Source of the DNA: Gari tellinella
Lineage: Eukaryota; Mollusca; Bivalvia; Cardiida; Psammobiidae
Assembly: GCA_922989275.2 (NCBI GenBank)
Contig: OV277866.1
Coordinates: forward strand, 52,877,246 to 52,941,245
Reading direction: 5' to 3'
DNA length: 64,000 nt
This document shows positions 22,301 through 37,300 of this stretch, piece by piece. The notes under the pieces are model-generated. The model worked only from the letters and a program-made list of their open reading frames with translations. It had not been told where the DNA came from and ran no database searches. The position numbers and the translations under genes were made by a program. The stretch's first letter is position 1. Each line of letters opens with the position of its first letter.

Positions 22301-25300
22301 ATTAGAGATCTGACCTTGTTAACTATTACTCTATAGCAACTAGTGTAAATATTAGAGATCTGACTGGTTAACTATTACTCTATAGCAACTAGTGTAAATA
22401 TTAGAGATCTGACTGGTTAACTATTACTCTATAGCAACTACTGTAAATATTAGAGATCTGACTGGTTAACTATTACTCTATAGCAACTACTGTAAATATT
22501 AGCGATCTGACTGGTTAACTATTACTCTATAGCAACTAGTGTAAATATTAGCGATCTGACTGGTTAACTACTACTCTATAGCAACTACTGTAAATATTAG
22601 AGATCTGACTGGTTAACTATTACTCTATAGCAACTAGTGTAAATATTAGTGATATGGCTGGTTAATTATTAGTCAATAGAAACTAGCGCAAATATTAGTA
22701 AAATATCTGATTAACCTTTACTCCACAGCAACTGGTGCAAGTATTAGTACAATGGCTGATTAATAACTACGCCATAGCAACTAGTGCAAATATTAGTTAA
22801 ATATCTGATAAACCTTTACTCCACAGCAACTAGTGCAAGTCGTATTAGTATAATGGCTAATTAATAATTACTCCATAGCAACTAGCGCAAATATTTTGTC
22901 AAATGGCTGATTAAACATTATTCTATATCAACTAGCGCAAATATTATTAAAATATCTGATTAACCATTTTTCCATAGCAACTAGCGCAATTATTACTAAA
23001 ATATCTGATTAACCTTTATCCATAGCAACTAGTGTAAACATCATGTCAACTGTTTGCTTAACCTTTACTCCATAGTTTTTTCTATTTTTGGAGACAAGTG
23101 GTCACTTGAAGCATCTTGAAAGTAGAGCAGACTGTGCCATATGCACTCTGCTTTACGTTTAGCCTGCTTTAAGCTATTATCTGTTAGGATATACAAACGG
23201 TACTCATGACTGTATAAAATGGAGCTTTTAATTAGACAATATGTGTTAAAATTTAAAAGGACATGTTTGTTGTTTTACACTTGATATATAAAGATCAGTT
23301 ATAACATCACAATGGCGTGATACTCTTTTAACAAATCAGTACCGTTGTATCATTTGTACCGTTTGAATCATCAATACTTTTTTTATGTACCAAATGAAGT
23401 CGTGTTTATTTAAGACCTGTTTATTTAAGAACTCGGTTTGAAACAGTATCTTCAGCTAACGGAGTGTGGCATACCAGTTTCAGGTGACTGTGACCATGAC
23501 CATAACATTTAAACCCATTTATAGACAAGTCTTAGAGCTTGTCTTGATGAATACGGCATTTCTTATACAGTTTAATCCCTCTAAACCGGATATTGTTGGG
23601 GACCAGTTTAAAGGGGTTTCCTGTTTAGAGGGGTTTTAACCCATAGCTTTATTCTAGTATGGAAGATATCCGAACACTTAAAGCAGGTTGAAAGTGAAGC
23701 AGAATGCGCCTGAGGGCGCATTCTGCTTTACTTTCAACCTGCTTTAAGCTATCATATGCTAGAATATAGAAAATATTTTAGACGACACATATTCATGCAT
23801 GTTTTTTCTTCAGTGAAGGAATAAATTAAAGGCACAAAAAGGCATATTTATGGTGTAATGGGTTAAAATAAAGAAGGGCTGTAAACGGGACCAACGTTTT
23901 GTCCGGTTTCTACAGAATTCTTGTATTTAGTGGTTTCGGTTCAGAGGGGTTTCACTCGACCAAATCGATTAGAGATGACACATTTACTTTTTGGTACATC
24001 TTCGGATGGAAATATCAAGTAATTGTGACCATAATCTTTACAGTAAATTTCCTTTACCAAATAAGTTCGAAAATTAAAAGATACATATTGCATGACGGAG
24101 TACCTTTTTCATGTCACTATGACATTTACCTAAACCCTTTGGCTACATAGGCAGGTATTTATCATCTACCAGTATAAAACATCAGCTAAAGATACAATTG
24201 GCCTGTAAGAACATTTGAGATATTAGAATGCTCATATTATTCCTTTCGATCTCAATGACGCTTAAAAGAGCGTTTGCAAACAGTTTGCGGCGTCTTATCA
24301 GGATCCAAACTGTTTGAAACTTATTTTGAAATTTCTTAAATCATACTACCTCATTTTTTTAACTTTGAAACGACATTGCAGGCAACAGATATGAAGTAGA
24401 CGACAATGAAACGGTGAAGGGGTAAATAGCTCACGAAAACGTTTGCAGTCAAAAGGTCTAGTATATACGTCAAATCAGCTAGTGTTACCAATTTGGTGCG
24501 TGAGTACAACTCGAATTGGAGTATTGCCTACCATTTTAAAATGTTGTGTCAACAATAAAATGCGTCTAAGTGTCAATACAACGTTTTGGAGGTATTTGTC
24601 ACTTACTGTAGCAACGTTTTGGAGGTATTTGTCACTTACTGTAACAACGTTTGGAGGTATTTGTCACTTACTGTAACAACGTTTGAAGGTATTTGTCACT
24701 TACTTTAACAACGTTTGGGAGGTATTTGTCACTTACTGTAACAACGTATGGAGGTTTTTCTCACTTACTATAACAACGTTTTGGAGGTATTTGTCACTTA
24801 CTATGACAACGTTTTGGAGGTTTTTGTCACTTACTGTAACAATAGTTTATTTTTTATTTTTAACACTCAAATTGAATGATCTTGTGTGCATACATACCCT
24901 GTAGCCTAGAACCCGGCCTTTCATATGTTCTCTGTCATCCGGTACTGGTTCCCAGTTGATAATGACGGCTGTTCCGTTAATAGTATCGGCGTCCAATATT
25001 CTAGGTACGCTAACAGGCACTGTAATGATAAAGTTACATGTCATTACCATCTACTTGAATAGTGGAAAACCATGTTCCTTTCCGTTAAAACGAAGCGCAA
25101 TTGCAATGCAAGAAGATGTAAAAAATTGTATTTACAGGTGTTGGGGGTTCATTTCAAACATTAGTGGCAAATATGAAGGAACCTGATCAGTCATCGAGTT
25201 TATCCGAGATTCATTCTTACAGTCTGATCTAACCCTAAACTGTTTGCAGAGAACAAAAGGTTTTTGAGTATTTAACCCTTCACTGCCTTACCGCAAGTAC

Positions 25301-28300
25301 AACGGTTTATTGCAAACCATTTGGTACCTGATCAGACGCCGCCTGACGCGGCGTCTGATCAGAAACCAAACTGTTTGTCACTAATTCCCAAGTTTCTGAA
25401 ATTAGAATGCTTAAATTTTGAATTTGAGAAATAAAAACAGACGACAATTTTAACAAGGGCACCGCATGCGAGTGCCAAAGTTCATCTGATTTTGACGATC
25501 AGTGAAAAAATACAGCAAAACTAGTCAAATGTCAAGTTCTGTTGATTACATATTTTGGTAGATCCTTGTCTGGATTATACTTGTCAAGATGACCATGCAC
25601 ACCAAGCACGAAGGGTATGGATGACAACTTGAAGAAGTTCTGTCCAATGTAAAGATTTTGGACATCAAAACAATAATTAAGTCACAGGACAGGGGCACCG
25701 CATGCGGGTGCCAAAGCTCGTTTGTTTTTGATGATCAGTGAACAATACAGTAAAACGAAGTCACAGGTCAAGGTCAGTTGGTTATACAGTTTGGTAGATC
25801 CTTATCCGGAGTGAACTTGTCATATCAAAACTGAAGGTTGTAGATGAACAACCAAAGACGTTATGGCCAACTGGAACATCATGTGAAAGTACAGGAAAAT
25901 TTAGTCAAAGGCAAATGTCGATTGGTAAAATGATTTGATTTACATGTATCTGGAAAGGACATGTCAAGATTAACAGTCATACTGAAACGAATATTGTAGA
26001 TACATTTGAAGGAAGTTTATGGCCTATGTTAGGAATTTGGACGACAACGTTGACACCGACAATGAATCGGACGTCGGGTGACGACAATAGCTCCTGTTTT
26101 TATTCCAAAACGACTAGCTTAAAATGATCACGTCATGACAGTGTACGTGTTAAATGTTTATTAGGAGTTGAGTTTTGTGACCAACTTGAGCAGACGCATG
26201 TGTACTGGAAAACCATGGCATGCTTTCTATATCAAAGATATGAAAAACAAAAAAGGAAACCTACAATACAGCCGAAACTCGACACCTAGAACTCGCGTTA
26301 ATTCGAAGTTATCCATATTTCAAAGTTATAAAGTGGCTTGCCCACGTTCTAACTTTGAAATACGAGTATGTTTGACTAAACGAGATAGAAGTTTTCGAAA
26401 TCAACCCTACGATATACAGGAAAGGTAGACTTATGATTTTCTATACTTACTTCCCTCGGCTGAGAAGATTTGAACTACAGAGGAGTTTTTCAGCCCATCC
26501 CCTAAGTCGTTGAAGGCACCGACCTTGACCAAGTAGCGCATGTAATAATTATCTGCACCTATCGTCTCGACAAACGTTCCCTCGTTCAAAGCCAAGGCAT
26601 CATTGGCCAAGCTCTGAAAATATAGAGAAAATATAACCAGGGCTCCAGATATGGGTGGTACTTCAAAAACAAAATCTTTATTTCTGATTTAAACCCTATG
26701 GTGTAACTACTCATTAGAATCGTCTCAAAGAGACGTTTCTAATGAGAAGTAACACCATAGGATTCGATGTTGTATGAGTGAGAAAATGTTCGATTTGTTC
26801 ATATTAACTCTCCCCCCCCCTTTGTTTGGAGCCATGTAGATTAGCAGTCAAACTTCCGTAAACACATTCACTGCCAAGACGTCATCTGCTTTATTGATTG
26901 AAATAATTTAGTAATGAGTATCAACCAGGTTGGATGCTGATCATACATGTACCACACGAAATATTTTCTATATTCTAGCAGATGGTTGCTTAAAGGAGGC
27001 TAAAAGTAAAGCAGAATGCGCCTTAATGTGCATTCTGCTTTACGTTGAACCTACATTAAGTTGAAAACCCTGTCTACAAAACTCGAAACAGGCTTCAGAT
27101 AGATAAAAGCAGAAGACAATTGCTTAAAACTCAACTACGTCATGACAGTGAAGGGGTTAACTCTTTGCATGCTAGCGGCGGATACAGTGGATAATCTGTT
27201 ATTCTTTCCCGTTTAAACGCAAACGTACGCAAACGCAAAACACTAAAACGTAGAAAAGAACAACTTTTTGACAATTCTGATAATTCATATTTATCTTGGT
27301 GGCAAACAGTTTGGAGCCTGATCAGACGCCGGGTTACCCGGCGTCTGATCTGGCTCCAAACTGTTAGCACTGTAAATAATAGTTTTAGCGTAAACGCGTT
27401 TATTGGGAAAGAATAACAGATTCTCCACTGTATATCCACCACAGTGATTGCCTTTGCAAACAGTTTGGATTAAGATGAGACGCCGCGAAACGCGGTGTCT
27501 CATCAGGATCCAAACCTTTTGCCATTCTGACCCTGAATTGAAAAAAAAATGTAAATGCTAATTTAAGAACAGTAGCAGACCACAAATGTTGAAGATGACC
27601 AAAATGTACACAGCATACAAAGAGTTAATTCGGTATCTTAACTGTACCTTCTTCCAGTCCTTGGCGTCGTCTTCTCTCTTCCAATATACCCAGTAGCCTA
27701 TACCTGGGCCGCACTGCTCCGATATGTCAAACGGCTGTGGAATAGAACAATCATGTACATGGAATAAGGGACCCAGATAAGATGCAGCGAACTAAGTATG
27801 TCAACGTGTTATCCTTTATTCTAAACTAAGAGACGATTCTAATGAGAAGTGACAATATAGGTTTAATGCAGAAATAAAACTTGTAATTGTTTAAATACAG
27901 CCGTTGTCTGGAGCCCTGGCTGATAATAATTATAATAATAATAACAACAATAATAATTATGATAAAGATAATAATAATAATAATTATTATTATAATATTA
28001 ATAATAATAATAATAATAAAGACTTTATTTAAAGAAGGTAACACAATTAGTACAGACACGCAACTAATCTCCCGTCACATAAAACAGGACCTTATGAAAC
28101 AAAAAAGAGCAAAATGTATGAATGTCTATTCAAATGAACTATTCAATTTTACCCATAATCCAAATAAAAAACTTGAGTTAGCGGTCTTGTATCAACGATA
28201 TCAAAAGCATATTTTGAGCAAATAGTTACAGTTGAGATTACATTAGGTTTTACACTCAAACGTACCATAGTGTAATAAAATGCAGAAAATTACAGATTTT

Positions 28301-31300
28301 CTAAAATCGCTAGCGATTTATTTAAATCTGAATAAGAAACAGGTTGCAGCCTGATCAGACGCCGAGTTATTTGGTGTCTGATCATACTCCAAACTGTTTG
28401 CAATGGACATCATAGGTTTAGCATAACACACTGCTTGGTATTTTGTAATATATGGTAAATACAACCATTGAATCCAAAAATGAACCGTGAGGAGTTATTT
28501 GAAAATTTTAATTGTCCATTTGAGGTGTCAGGGCTAAATGAATTAAGTAGTTGGGTCTCAAACATTAACGTCCTCCCTGTCATACCCCGAATACAATGGT
28601 TAATTGCAAACTGTTTGAATCCTGATCAGACGCCGCGTAATGCGCCGTCTAAGCAGAATCCAAACTTTTGGACATTCGTTACAATACAGTATAATCTGGC
28701 TTATCCGACATCCGGTTAACACAGACACATGCTGTATTTTTTATTCCAAATGTCGAACGCCATATACCTAAAATCCTTATTAAACCTATTTGTACCCACG
28801 GTCCCATGGGACATAGGCAAACAGTGTATACACTGATCAGACGCCGCATGATGCGGCGTCTGATCATAGTCTACACTGTTTGCTGATAGGAATTTCAATA
28901 TAAAACAAAATGAAAATGATAATTTTGACCAGGCATCCTTTTGATAAAAAAAATGGACTACTCCAATATAAAACATGGAAGAATCCACTTGGTATAAATG
29001 GGTTAACCAACGCTCTATCAAACATCCTCGATTGGTACCAAAGGATGTTGGATAAGTCAGGTTATACTGTATAACTTTAGTCTAATTTACTATATGACAG
29101 AGAATGGTTTGACCCCCTCACTGCCTTACCTCGAGAACAACAGTTTTTTTGCAAACAGTTTGGATCCTGATCAGACGCCGCGTTACGCGGCGTCTGATCA
29201 TGATTCAAACTGTTTGACACTCATTTCAATATTTCTTCAGTCAAAATAGCAAAAATTAAAAAAGCAGACGACCATTGTTTAAAATTGATGACGTCACTTG
29301 TCATTAGAATTGTTCATCACTCACCTCCCACGTCATCGTCAGCGTACCGACGCTACCTCCGCCCCCACCCACGTTTCTCGGCGCCAAAACCGGCGCTGTG
29401 GCGCTGATTTTTACCGATGCTGTAAATCAAAAGTATGGGTTATTTCTAAAGGCATTCTAGTGTTTGTCATATATATCGTCAATCGGCTCTTTACAATCAC
29501 TGAAACTCTACTGACCAGTTGAAGGTATTAAAGGAAGGTGATCTCTTAATAAAGTGGTGAAGTTAAAGCAGAACGATCGTATAGGACCTTTCTCAGTTAG
29601 CTGAACATGTCGTGAAAAGTCTCACTCTCTTTCACTTCTGGTTCACACATTCAGCTCTGTTGCAGGTTATGTACTACTTTTGGCGTAGTATTCTTGAGAA
29701 TAATAACGTTTCAGTCTTTGTCAGTGTCTATTACAAGACAAATGAGCCAAACATGCGTTTTAAAAGCCACTATAATATTCCTATAAGACTGGTAATAAAA
29801 ATATTTTCAAATAAATACGAAAGACTCAAGCAGGAAACGTAACACAAACAATACACCCACCTCTCAAGCAGAACACACACACACAGTCATACCACAACAA
29901 ACACACACACACACACACACGCAATACAATTCCTACATCTACACACTAAATAGAAAACAACACGCAAGACAAACATAAAGCAAAGTGAATATAGGAGCCC
30001 GACTTGGTACGGTCAGTAGCAATCAATAATTAACTATAAATTAATTAATTATTAACAACCACTGGGGGTTAAACCTGGGTTTAGGGGCGCCCAACCTCAC
30101 ACTTATCTCCTATATGCACCTATAAAGACGAACAGTGTACATAAAATATAAACCCTGTTCCACAACCTCACAATCAAAAAGACCGCCAGCACAGTAAGTA
30201 AATACATGTAAAACATTTAACAAAAATTCTATGACAAGATCATTAGTAACATGGGAAAGAATTAAACATTCAAGCCCGTGTTAAAAATAACCCACTATGG
30301 CAACGGTCAAATTGTACTCAAGCGACTAGTCTGTAGTTACGAGCAACTGTAAGACAGGGTACGACAGAGAGGGAGGGAAAAAACAAAGCACGAAAATCCG
30401 ACATAACTCTCCCGGTTAAGGGCGGCTTTAGAGATACACCATCATGTAGTGCTAAGCCCTGTCTGTCGTCGCACAACCAAAGAGGAAAGCATAGTTATCA
30501 ATTGTAGACTGATCGATAATCAAACGTGAAGTGCTCAGCAATATAGTTGGATCATAATCTTTTTTGAGGAAAAATCTAATACGTTTCACAAATAGGTTTT
30601 GAAAATGTATATGTCCAAGAATCTTACGAAGTCTGTAAATCACATCACCATAAAACTCCGGATGTGAAATACCTTGCCGCAGAAAAGACTTTAAGTTACA
30701 TTTATACTTGTTAATGAGAGGAAGATTTCTATAAAAGAATTTAGAAAATGTTTTACGAAGTTTATGAAATCTGTACCCCTGTTTAAGAAGCTTTTCAGTA
30801 ATAGTTTTATTACGAATGTGGAAGTCCTCAACAGAGGTACAGGCACTAGCAAAGCGAATAAGTTGTGAAATATAAACCCCGTAAGATGTGGAACGGGGAA
30901 CATCGCCATCTAGATGAGGATAATTTACAATACTAAAATCAAAATCATCTCGTTTATCGTAAATCTTAGAAGAAACAATTCCGTTATTTATAAAAAGATC
31001 CAAATCTAAAAATGGTGCCGACAAATTTGACTCGTTTGTTTTATTAAGACCGTTTAACCCGTTACTTTATAGATAGATCTACTCATTTTACACGTTTAGT
31101 TTATTATTCCACTGAAGAAAGTAGCTCAAATTTATATTTTATAAATATGTTTTATAAAAAATCTATAGCAACTTTGTATTAGTTTGGCTACTTTTTAATG
31201 AGCCAATATGACCAAAGCGGTGCCATGCTAGTGTGCAGAAGGCTGATTGGTACAGTAAGCCTGTTAGCCTTAGACTGTATATTTAGCACATAGGACATAT

Positions 31301-34300
31301 TCCGATTTTGTACCATAGTTATGTATAGAAAATAATGTGTACATATATTGTTTATTGACTTGTAATATTAATAATATATTATTTGATCATAGACAGTGGT
31401 GCGCAATGCGTTGCATGTGAAGCTATAACTATTCTGTATGGAAATAACATTTGTCTGTGTGGCTATAGACTATACAATGTATTTTTCATCAGTGGAATTA
31501 ATAGTTGCATGTGTGGTCAAAGATTTTATTATCCTGTGTGGAATGAACATTTGCCTGTGTGGCTATATACCATATGTGTCCTGTGTAATTGGCATTTCCT
31601 GTGTGGCTATAAAACAAACCATGAGTGGATATGATCATGTGTGGCGTAGTGATATTTAGGTTGACATTTAGTTAAACGAATCTGTTAATGCAATACATGT
31701 AGTTGTAAATATAGAGGTTCAAAACAGAACAAAAGTTGTCAATTGTCTATACTATTCCAGTCTGATATCTAAGAAATATTTAACTAATACGGAATCGCTT
31801 TTTCTTATATCTGTAGAAAACTTGTAACATGTATCATGATATATAATTTTATATTCAAGCATATGGTAGCTTAAAATGACCGAAAAGAAAGGCAGAATGT
31901 GCTTTATTCTTACTCTTAATCTGCTTTAAGTGATCACTTATCTTTAAATCGAAGAAATGGGCTTTGGAGCAAAGGGTTAACATAAGTTTGAATGTAAAGC
32001 AAAGATTGCTGTGTAAAGGTTTGAGAAATAATTATTCCAATGTTGGTTGTTATTTTACTTGAGTGAAGAAGATGGTATTCACTCTTGTTTAAACCAAACG
32101 AAAGACACACACTATTACACTGAATTTTAGAAAATTTCAATACCTCGTCTTTATCAAGCATGTATATGGCAAGACTATAAATTAAGTTCTATGTAAACTT
32201 TGCCGATCTGGATCAGAGCTCCTTAAGAAAGTATATTGTCAAAACCCACCATAATAAACAGCAAACCAACATAAAATACAGCAAAACCTCTGTATAACGA
32301 TAACTTAATTGTGTGAATTATTTAGTGTTTCAAACAGATGACTACTTAAAGCAAGGAGAAAGTAAAACAGAAAGCTTTTTTCTGTTGTGCTTTCACCTTG
32401 CTATACGCTGTCACCTGTATTTCATATCGTCCATTAGCCTTCTTTTTAGTGGTTGTAATAAAGAGCTTTTAGTGTAGTCATTTCGTGACAATATCTACGA
32501 TAGTAAGCAAAGACGTTAATAGGCGATTACAGGAGAACATGATTAAATCACACTCTCTTTGGTGGTGATGGGTTTAAGCCTTACTTGATGGTTTGCTGGC
32601 CTCCAGTCCTCGACCGAAAATATTGATAGAGCGGACTCTGAACCTGTAGCTGGTGTTAGGAATCAGATCAAACACAGTCACGGACCGTTGATCCTCTCGT
32701 TTTCCGTTGTTAAGGGCCTCGTTCTGAGCGAAATATTCCGTCACGTCTGCAAGGGTAAACACATGCATAAAGCATTTCACAGAGCAATTCTAAACTATGA
32801 TAGCCGAATTCAATATGATAGATCAAAATCTCAGATTTAAACACAAGGCACGTCGTAATCATATGTAGTCTCCTGATTCAAACAATTTTCGTCTGCTTTG
32901 ATTTTTCAAATTTAATTTCATGTTAATCTTTTAAAGTTACATCATAATTAGTGCAAAACAGTTTGGATCCCGATCAAAGGCCATGTTGCGTTTTATCAAG
33001 CTCCAAACTTGTTTTTCAAATATTCTCTGTTTCAAGCTCCAAACTATTTTCAAATATTCACTGTACTCAAGATACAATGGAGAAAACGTTATTCTTTCCC
33101 AAAACTATTATTTCCAGTGCAAACATTTTTTAGCCAAATCAGACGCCGGGTAACCCGGCGTCTGATCAGGCTCCAGACTATTTGTCACCAAGATAAACAC
33201 GAATTGTCAGAATTGTCCAAAGGTTGTACTTTTCTACGTTTTAGTGCTTTGCGTTTCGTTTGCGTTTAAACGGGAAAGAATCACGTTTTCTCACTGTAAG
33301 TCTGAGGAGTGATTATGTACAGGGAGGAAGGTCATTTTCCCAACAAGATAAAAATAAATCGCTAAAAAAATAAAACTGTGTAATGTCTACATTGTATTGA
33401 ATTGCGTTCCTGTTTCGTTTGCGATTAAACTGAAATGAATAACATTTTCCACCGTATTACATGTAGTGTAAGGTTTACCAGTTGCTACAGATTTCCAGAT
33501 GCCGGGTTTATAGTTGGACTCGGCTTCCACGTCGTACTTTGTGATAGCCCCTGACTGTGACATGGCCTGTGTCACTGTCCATACCAGACGAACAGATCTA
33601 TTGCCGACAAACGTGTCGTCGGCATACACGCCGGCGGGTGGTAGAGGTGGACCTGAAACACACACTTTTACATACAGATAATCCTCTCTATTACGACCAT
33701 ACACTTGTGTTCATTATTATGTGTTTACGACATGTGACTGCTTAAAGCAAGGTGACAGTGAAACAGGAAGCTCTTTTACGAAATTTCTGTTTATTGTATG
33801 CTTGCTTTAAGCTGTCGCCTGTCTTGTATACAATCAGTAAGCCTTCTTTTTAGTGGTCGTAATAGAGAGGTTTTGCATTGTGTATCCTTACTTATCGTCA
33901 CAGGGACATACAAATCGAAAGGACCTAAATCGAACAAATTGGAAGAGGTCTTCCGAATCTGTCTGCTCTTCCTTTTTGCCAATGGAATTGACCAAGTTGT
34001 GAATTCGCTGGTACATGTACCCACCTGTCACTATCAGCCTTGCTGATGCTCTCTCTGTGTGCAACGTGGTTCTCGCCTCACATTCGTATATGCCGTGGTT
34101 CTTGTACTGAGCATTTATAATATAAAGTCCGTCAATACCCTGACTTCTTCCCTATAAGATAAAAATGAAATGATCTTGTAAAATGTGTAGTTAACCCCTT
34201 CACTCTCAATGACGTCATAAAGCGCATTTGTAAACAGTTTTTATCCTGGTCAGAATCAAAACTGTTTGCCACTTGTTTTGACAAACGTAAGGTATACTGT

Positions 34301-37300
34301 CTTAAATCTAATTCTGAAACGATATTGCAGACGACAATATTGAAGCAGAAGAAAACATGGCGGCGAAGAGCGTCAAAACTTCACGATAAATTTGATCAGG
34401 AAAGGGTTAACCCTTCCCTCGCCATGTGCAGCTACGGGCAACTGTGCAAACTGTTTGGATCCTGATGAGGCGTCGCCTTACGCAGACTCTGGCCAGGGTC
34501 CGTAATGGTTGAGGATCATTTTGATATGTCTTCAGTTAATTTGTCTGTAATCTAACATTGATCCAAATCATCCAATAAACTTCTCAACTGAACGAATTTT
34601 CTTCAAAATATCTCGATTTCCCAAATCATGTAACGATTACACAATGTAACTTGATGTAAAATTCGTGCAGTGGAGAAATCGAGAAATGCGAAAATCAAGA
34701 TTATTTTGCGCAAAATAATGCAATTAAGAAAATCGAGAAAAAATAAATCAGGAATTTTGGAAATGAAATCGTGCAAAGAAATGAGAAATTGAGAAAATCA
34801 GCAAATTTAAGCGGGACATTTGGTCGTTAAATTTGCAATCCGAAAATCAAGAAATTGAGTATTCGGGAAATTTGGAGGAGAACTCGTGCAATCGAAAAAT
34901 AGAAGATTGGGATATTCGGACATTTTGAATGGGAAAATATTGCCATTTTTCAGTCATGCAGTCGAAATCGGTATTTCTGAAAATTGAAATTGTGAAATAA
35001 TGATTTCTACTCGCATTTAAAAGAAGGACAGAATTTATGATTGAAAACACTTTATAGATGATATATCATAATTGTAACATCAATAACTTTTGACTATATT
35101 ATGGACATAAATATGTTTGCTCACTGCACTCCTTTTACTATTCACTGCACACATGTATTTTGATACTGTATGAATGTATTTGTTTATGGGCCGGTGGTCT
35201 GATTATACAGTTATATCCAGGCATTAAACCACGTACAAAGCAGTATATTCTCTAAAGAAAATCTATTCCGGACGGCTAGCCCACCCTCACAGTGTAGGCT
35301 AGACGTCCGAAACCGGACGACTAGCCTACATTGTGAGGGTGAGCTAGCCGTCCGGTTCCGGACGTCTAGCCACTGCCAATAAACTATGAAACTATGAAAC
35401 TCTGTGAAATCTTGAAAAAGAAAGGTCATCGTTTGTGTTTCGTAGTCACGTGATAAGGTTTCTTACGCTGACGTATTCTGGAAACATGCTGAAGTCGATA
35501 GATCGTCCATTGAATCTCCACGTGTATGCTATATCATAGGAATGACTATAGGCGGCTTGGCAGTAGAAGAAGGCCGTCCTGTTGACCAGCACAGACTGGT
35601 GGGTTGGCAGCTGGCTCAGTCGGATACCCTCTGTAAAGATAAACCGTGATTGCTTAACCCATTACCTTATAAATACGCCTTTTTACGAATCTAACATATT
35701 CCTCCAAGGAAGAAAATAGTTCAAATTTATTAAGTTATGATTGTGTACTATTTTTAAAAAAAAATCCTAGCAGATGATAACTTAAAGCAGGCTGAAAATA
35801 AAGTAGAATGCGCCTTAATGCGCATTCTGCTTTACTTTCAACATGCTTTTAGTGGTCACCTGTTTTCAATGTATTGGGGTAGTGGGTTAAATTGGATAAA
35901 TACTTCCATTGTGATCTGATGTTACGCCGCATCTGATGCCGTTTAACATAGGCCTACACTGTATGTTTGCTTTCTTGAAAGTCAGACATCAACGCATCAT
36001 GTCCTTGTGACACAACGTGTCCACAGAGTACATGTACATGTATTCAATATATATAGATACGTAATACTGAGTCGGCCATTAGTTTGAAAGTTTCCATTCA
36101 CCGTTTACCCCATATATTGTTACTAGTTTTAAGTGCCAATTAAAGCAGACTGCTCCAAATGAAGCATTCTTATTTATTTTAAATCTGTTTAAGCTGTCAT
36201 CTGGAAGCATAGTATGTTTTATGTCAAGAACTTTATATCTGGGCTAAATTTTCCATAGTGTAGGAGTAGATGCGGGAACAGGCGTACGCTCGGAGTAATA
36301 GATTAAACGTTTTTAACCAATTTGTGCCCAAGTTCCCATATACTGGACACATGCAAACAGTGTAGACTCTGATCAGACGCTGCATAGAGCCACGAATGAA
36401 GTATTCATTCGTGATAGAGCGGTGTCTGATTAGAGTCTACCCTGTTTGCTGATAGGAATTGCAAACAAAACGAAAATGAAAATATAGACCAATCAGCCTT
36501 TAGGTAAAAAGATGGTCTAATCCACTACATGTATATGTTACAGGGATTAAGTGTGATCAAGGATTATGCATAATCCCTGAACTTTTAAGGGATTACGTAT
36601 AATCACTGCCTTCACTGTGCGTTTTAGGGAATTGATGAAATGTCCTTTTTTATCAAATTAATAGTTTTGTACTATCTTGACATATCTCCATGCTTTCTTA
36701 AAATATCATGGTCAAATGATAGTTCATACAAAGTTTCTCGAACAAGTGAATGAAATATAGTGAACGGTGTGCATTTAAGTCAGGACAATATAAAACCAAA
36801 GACATCTGTCTTGTTAATAGGGTTGACAACATATTATATATAGCGTGGTACATGTACATGCCTTTGAACTTAATGAACTAAACAAGGTAAGATTTATTAC
36901 TTTAACCAAAAGTAACTGCCAAATATTTATAAAGAATCAACGAAAAGCTTCAAAATTACGCCTTTTCTCTGGAATATTTAGGGTTTTGGTGAAATCTCTG
37001 GGAGAATCAACTAGGCGCAATGGGTTATTTGTCTCGGTTCAAAGTGTGAATTGTCTTACCGATAACCATTAGTCTTGTTGTATTTTTGGCGGTTCCCAGG
37101 TCGTTCTCGGCGGTACAGGTATACATGCCCTGGTCAGAGAACTCGGCCGGTCCGAGAACAAGGCCGTAGTTAGCGTTCATACCGATACGGCCGCTCGTGT
37201 CACCCGCCCGTAGGTTTAAATCTCCACCGTTCTTCAACCAAGCTACCTGGAACACATACCCTAATGCATATACTGGAGAAGACAGTATTCTTTTCCCAAA

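Noticed and set aside
21885..23065. CRISPR-like array
   Set aside because: Units are contiguous, with no unique spacers, and the genome is eukaryotic; it is a minisatellite.
27826..28225. Isoleucine-rich open frames on both strands
   Set aside because: They are translations of an AAT microsatellite.
30691..30909. Second minus-strand frame overlapping the reverse-transcriptase fragment
   Set aside because: It is a frame-shifted shadow of the 30452-31024 fragment.
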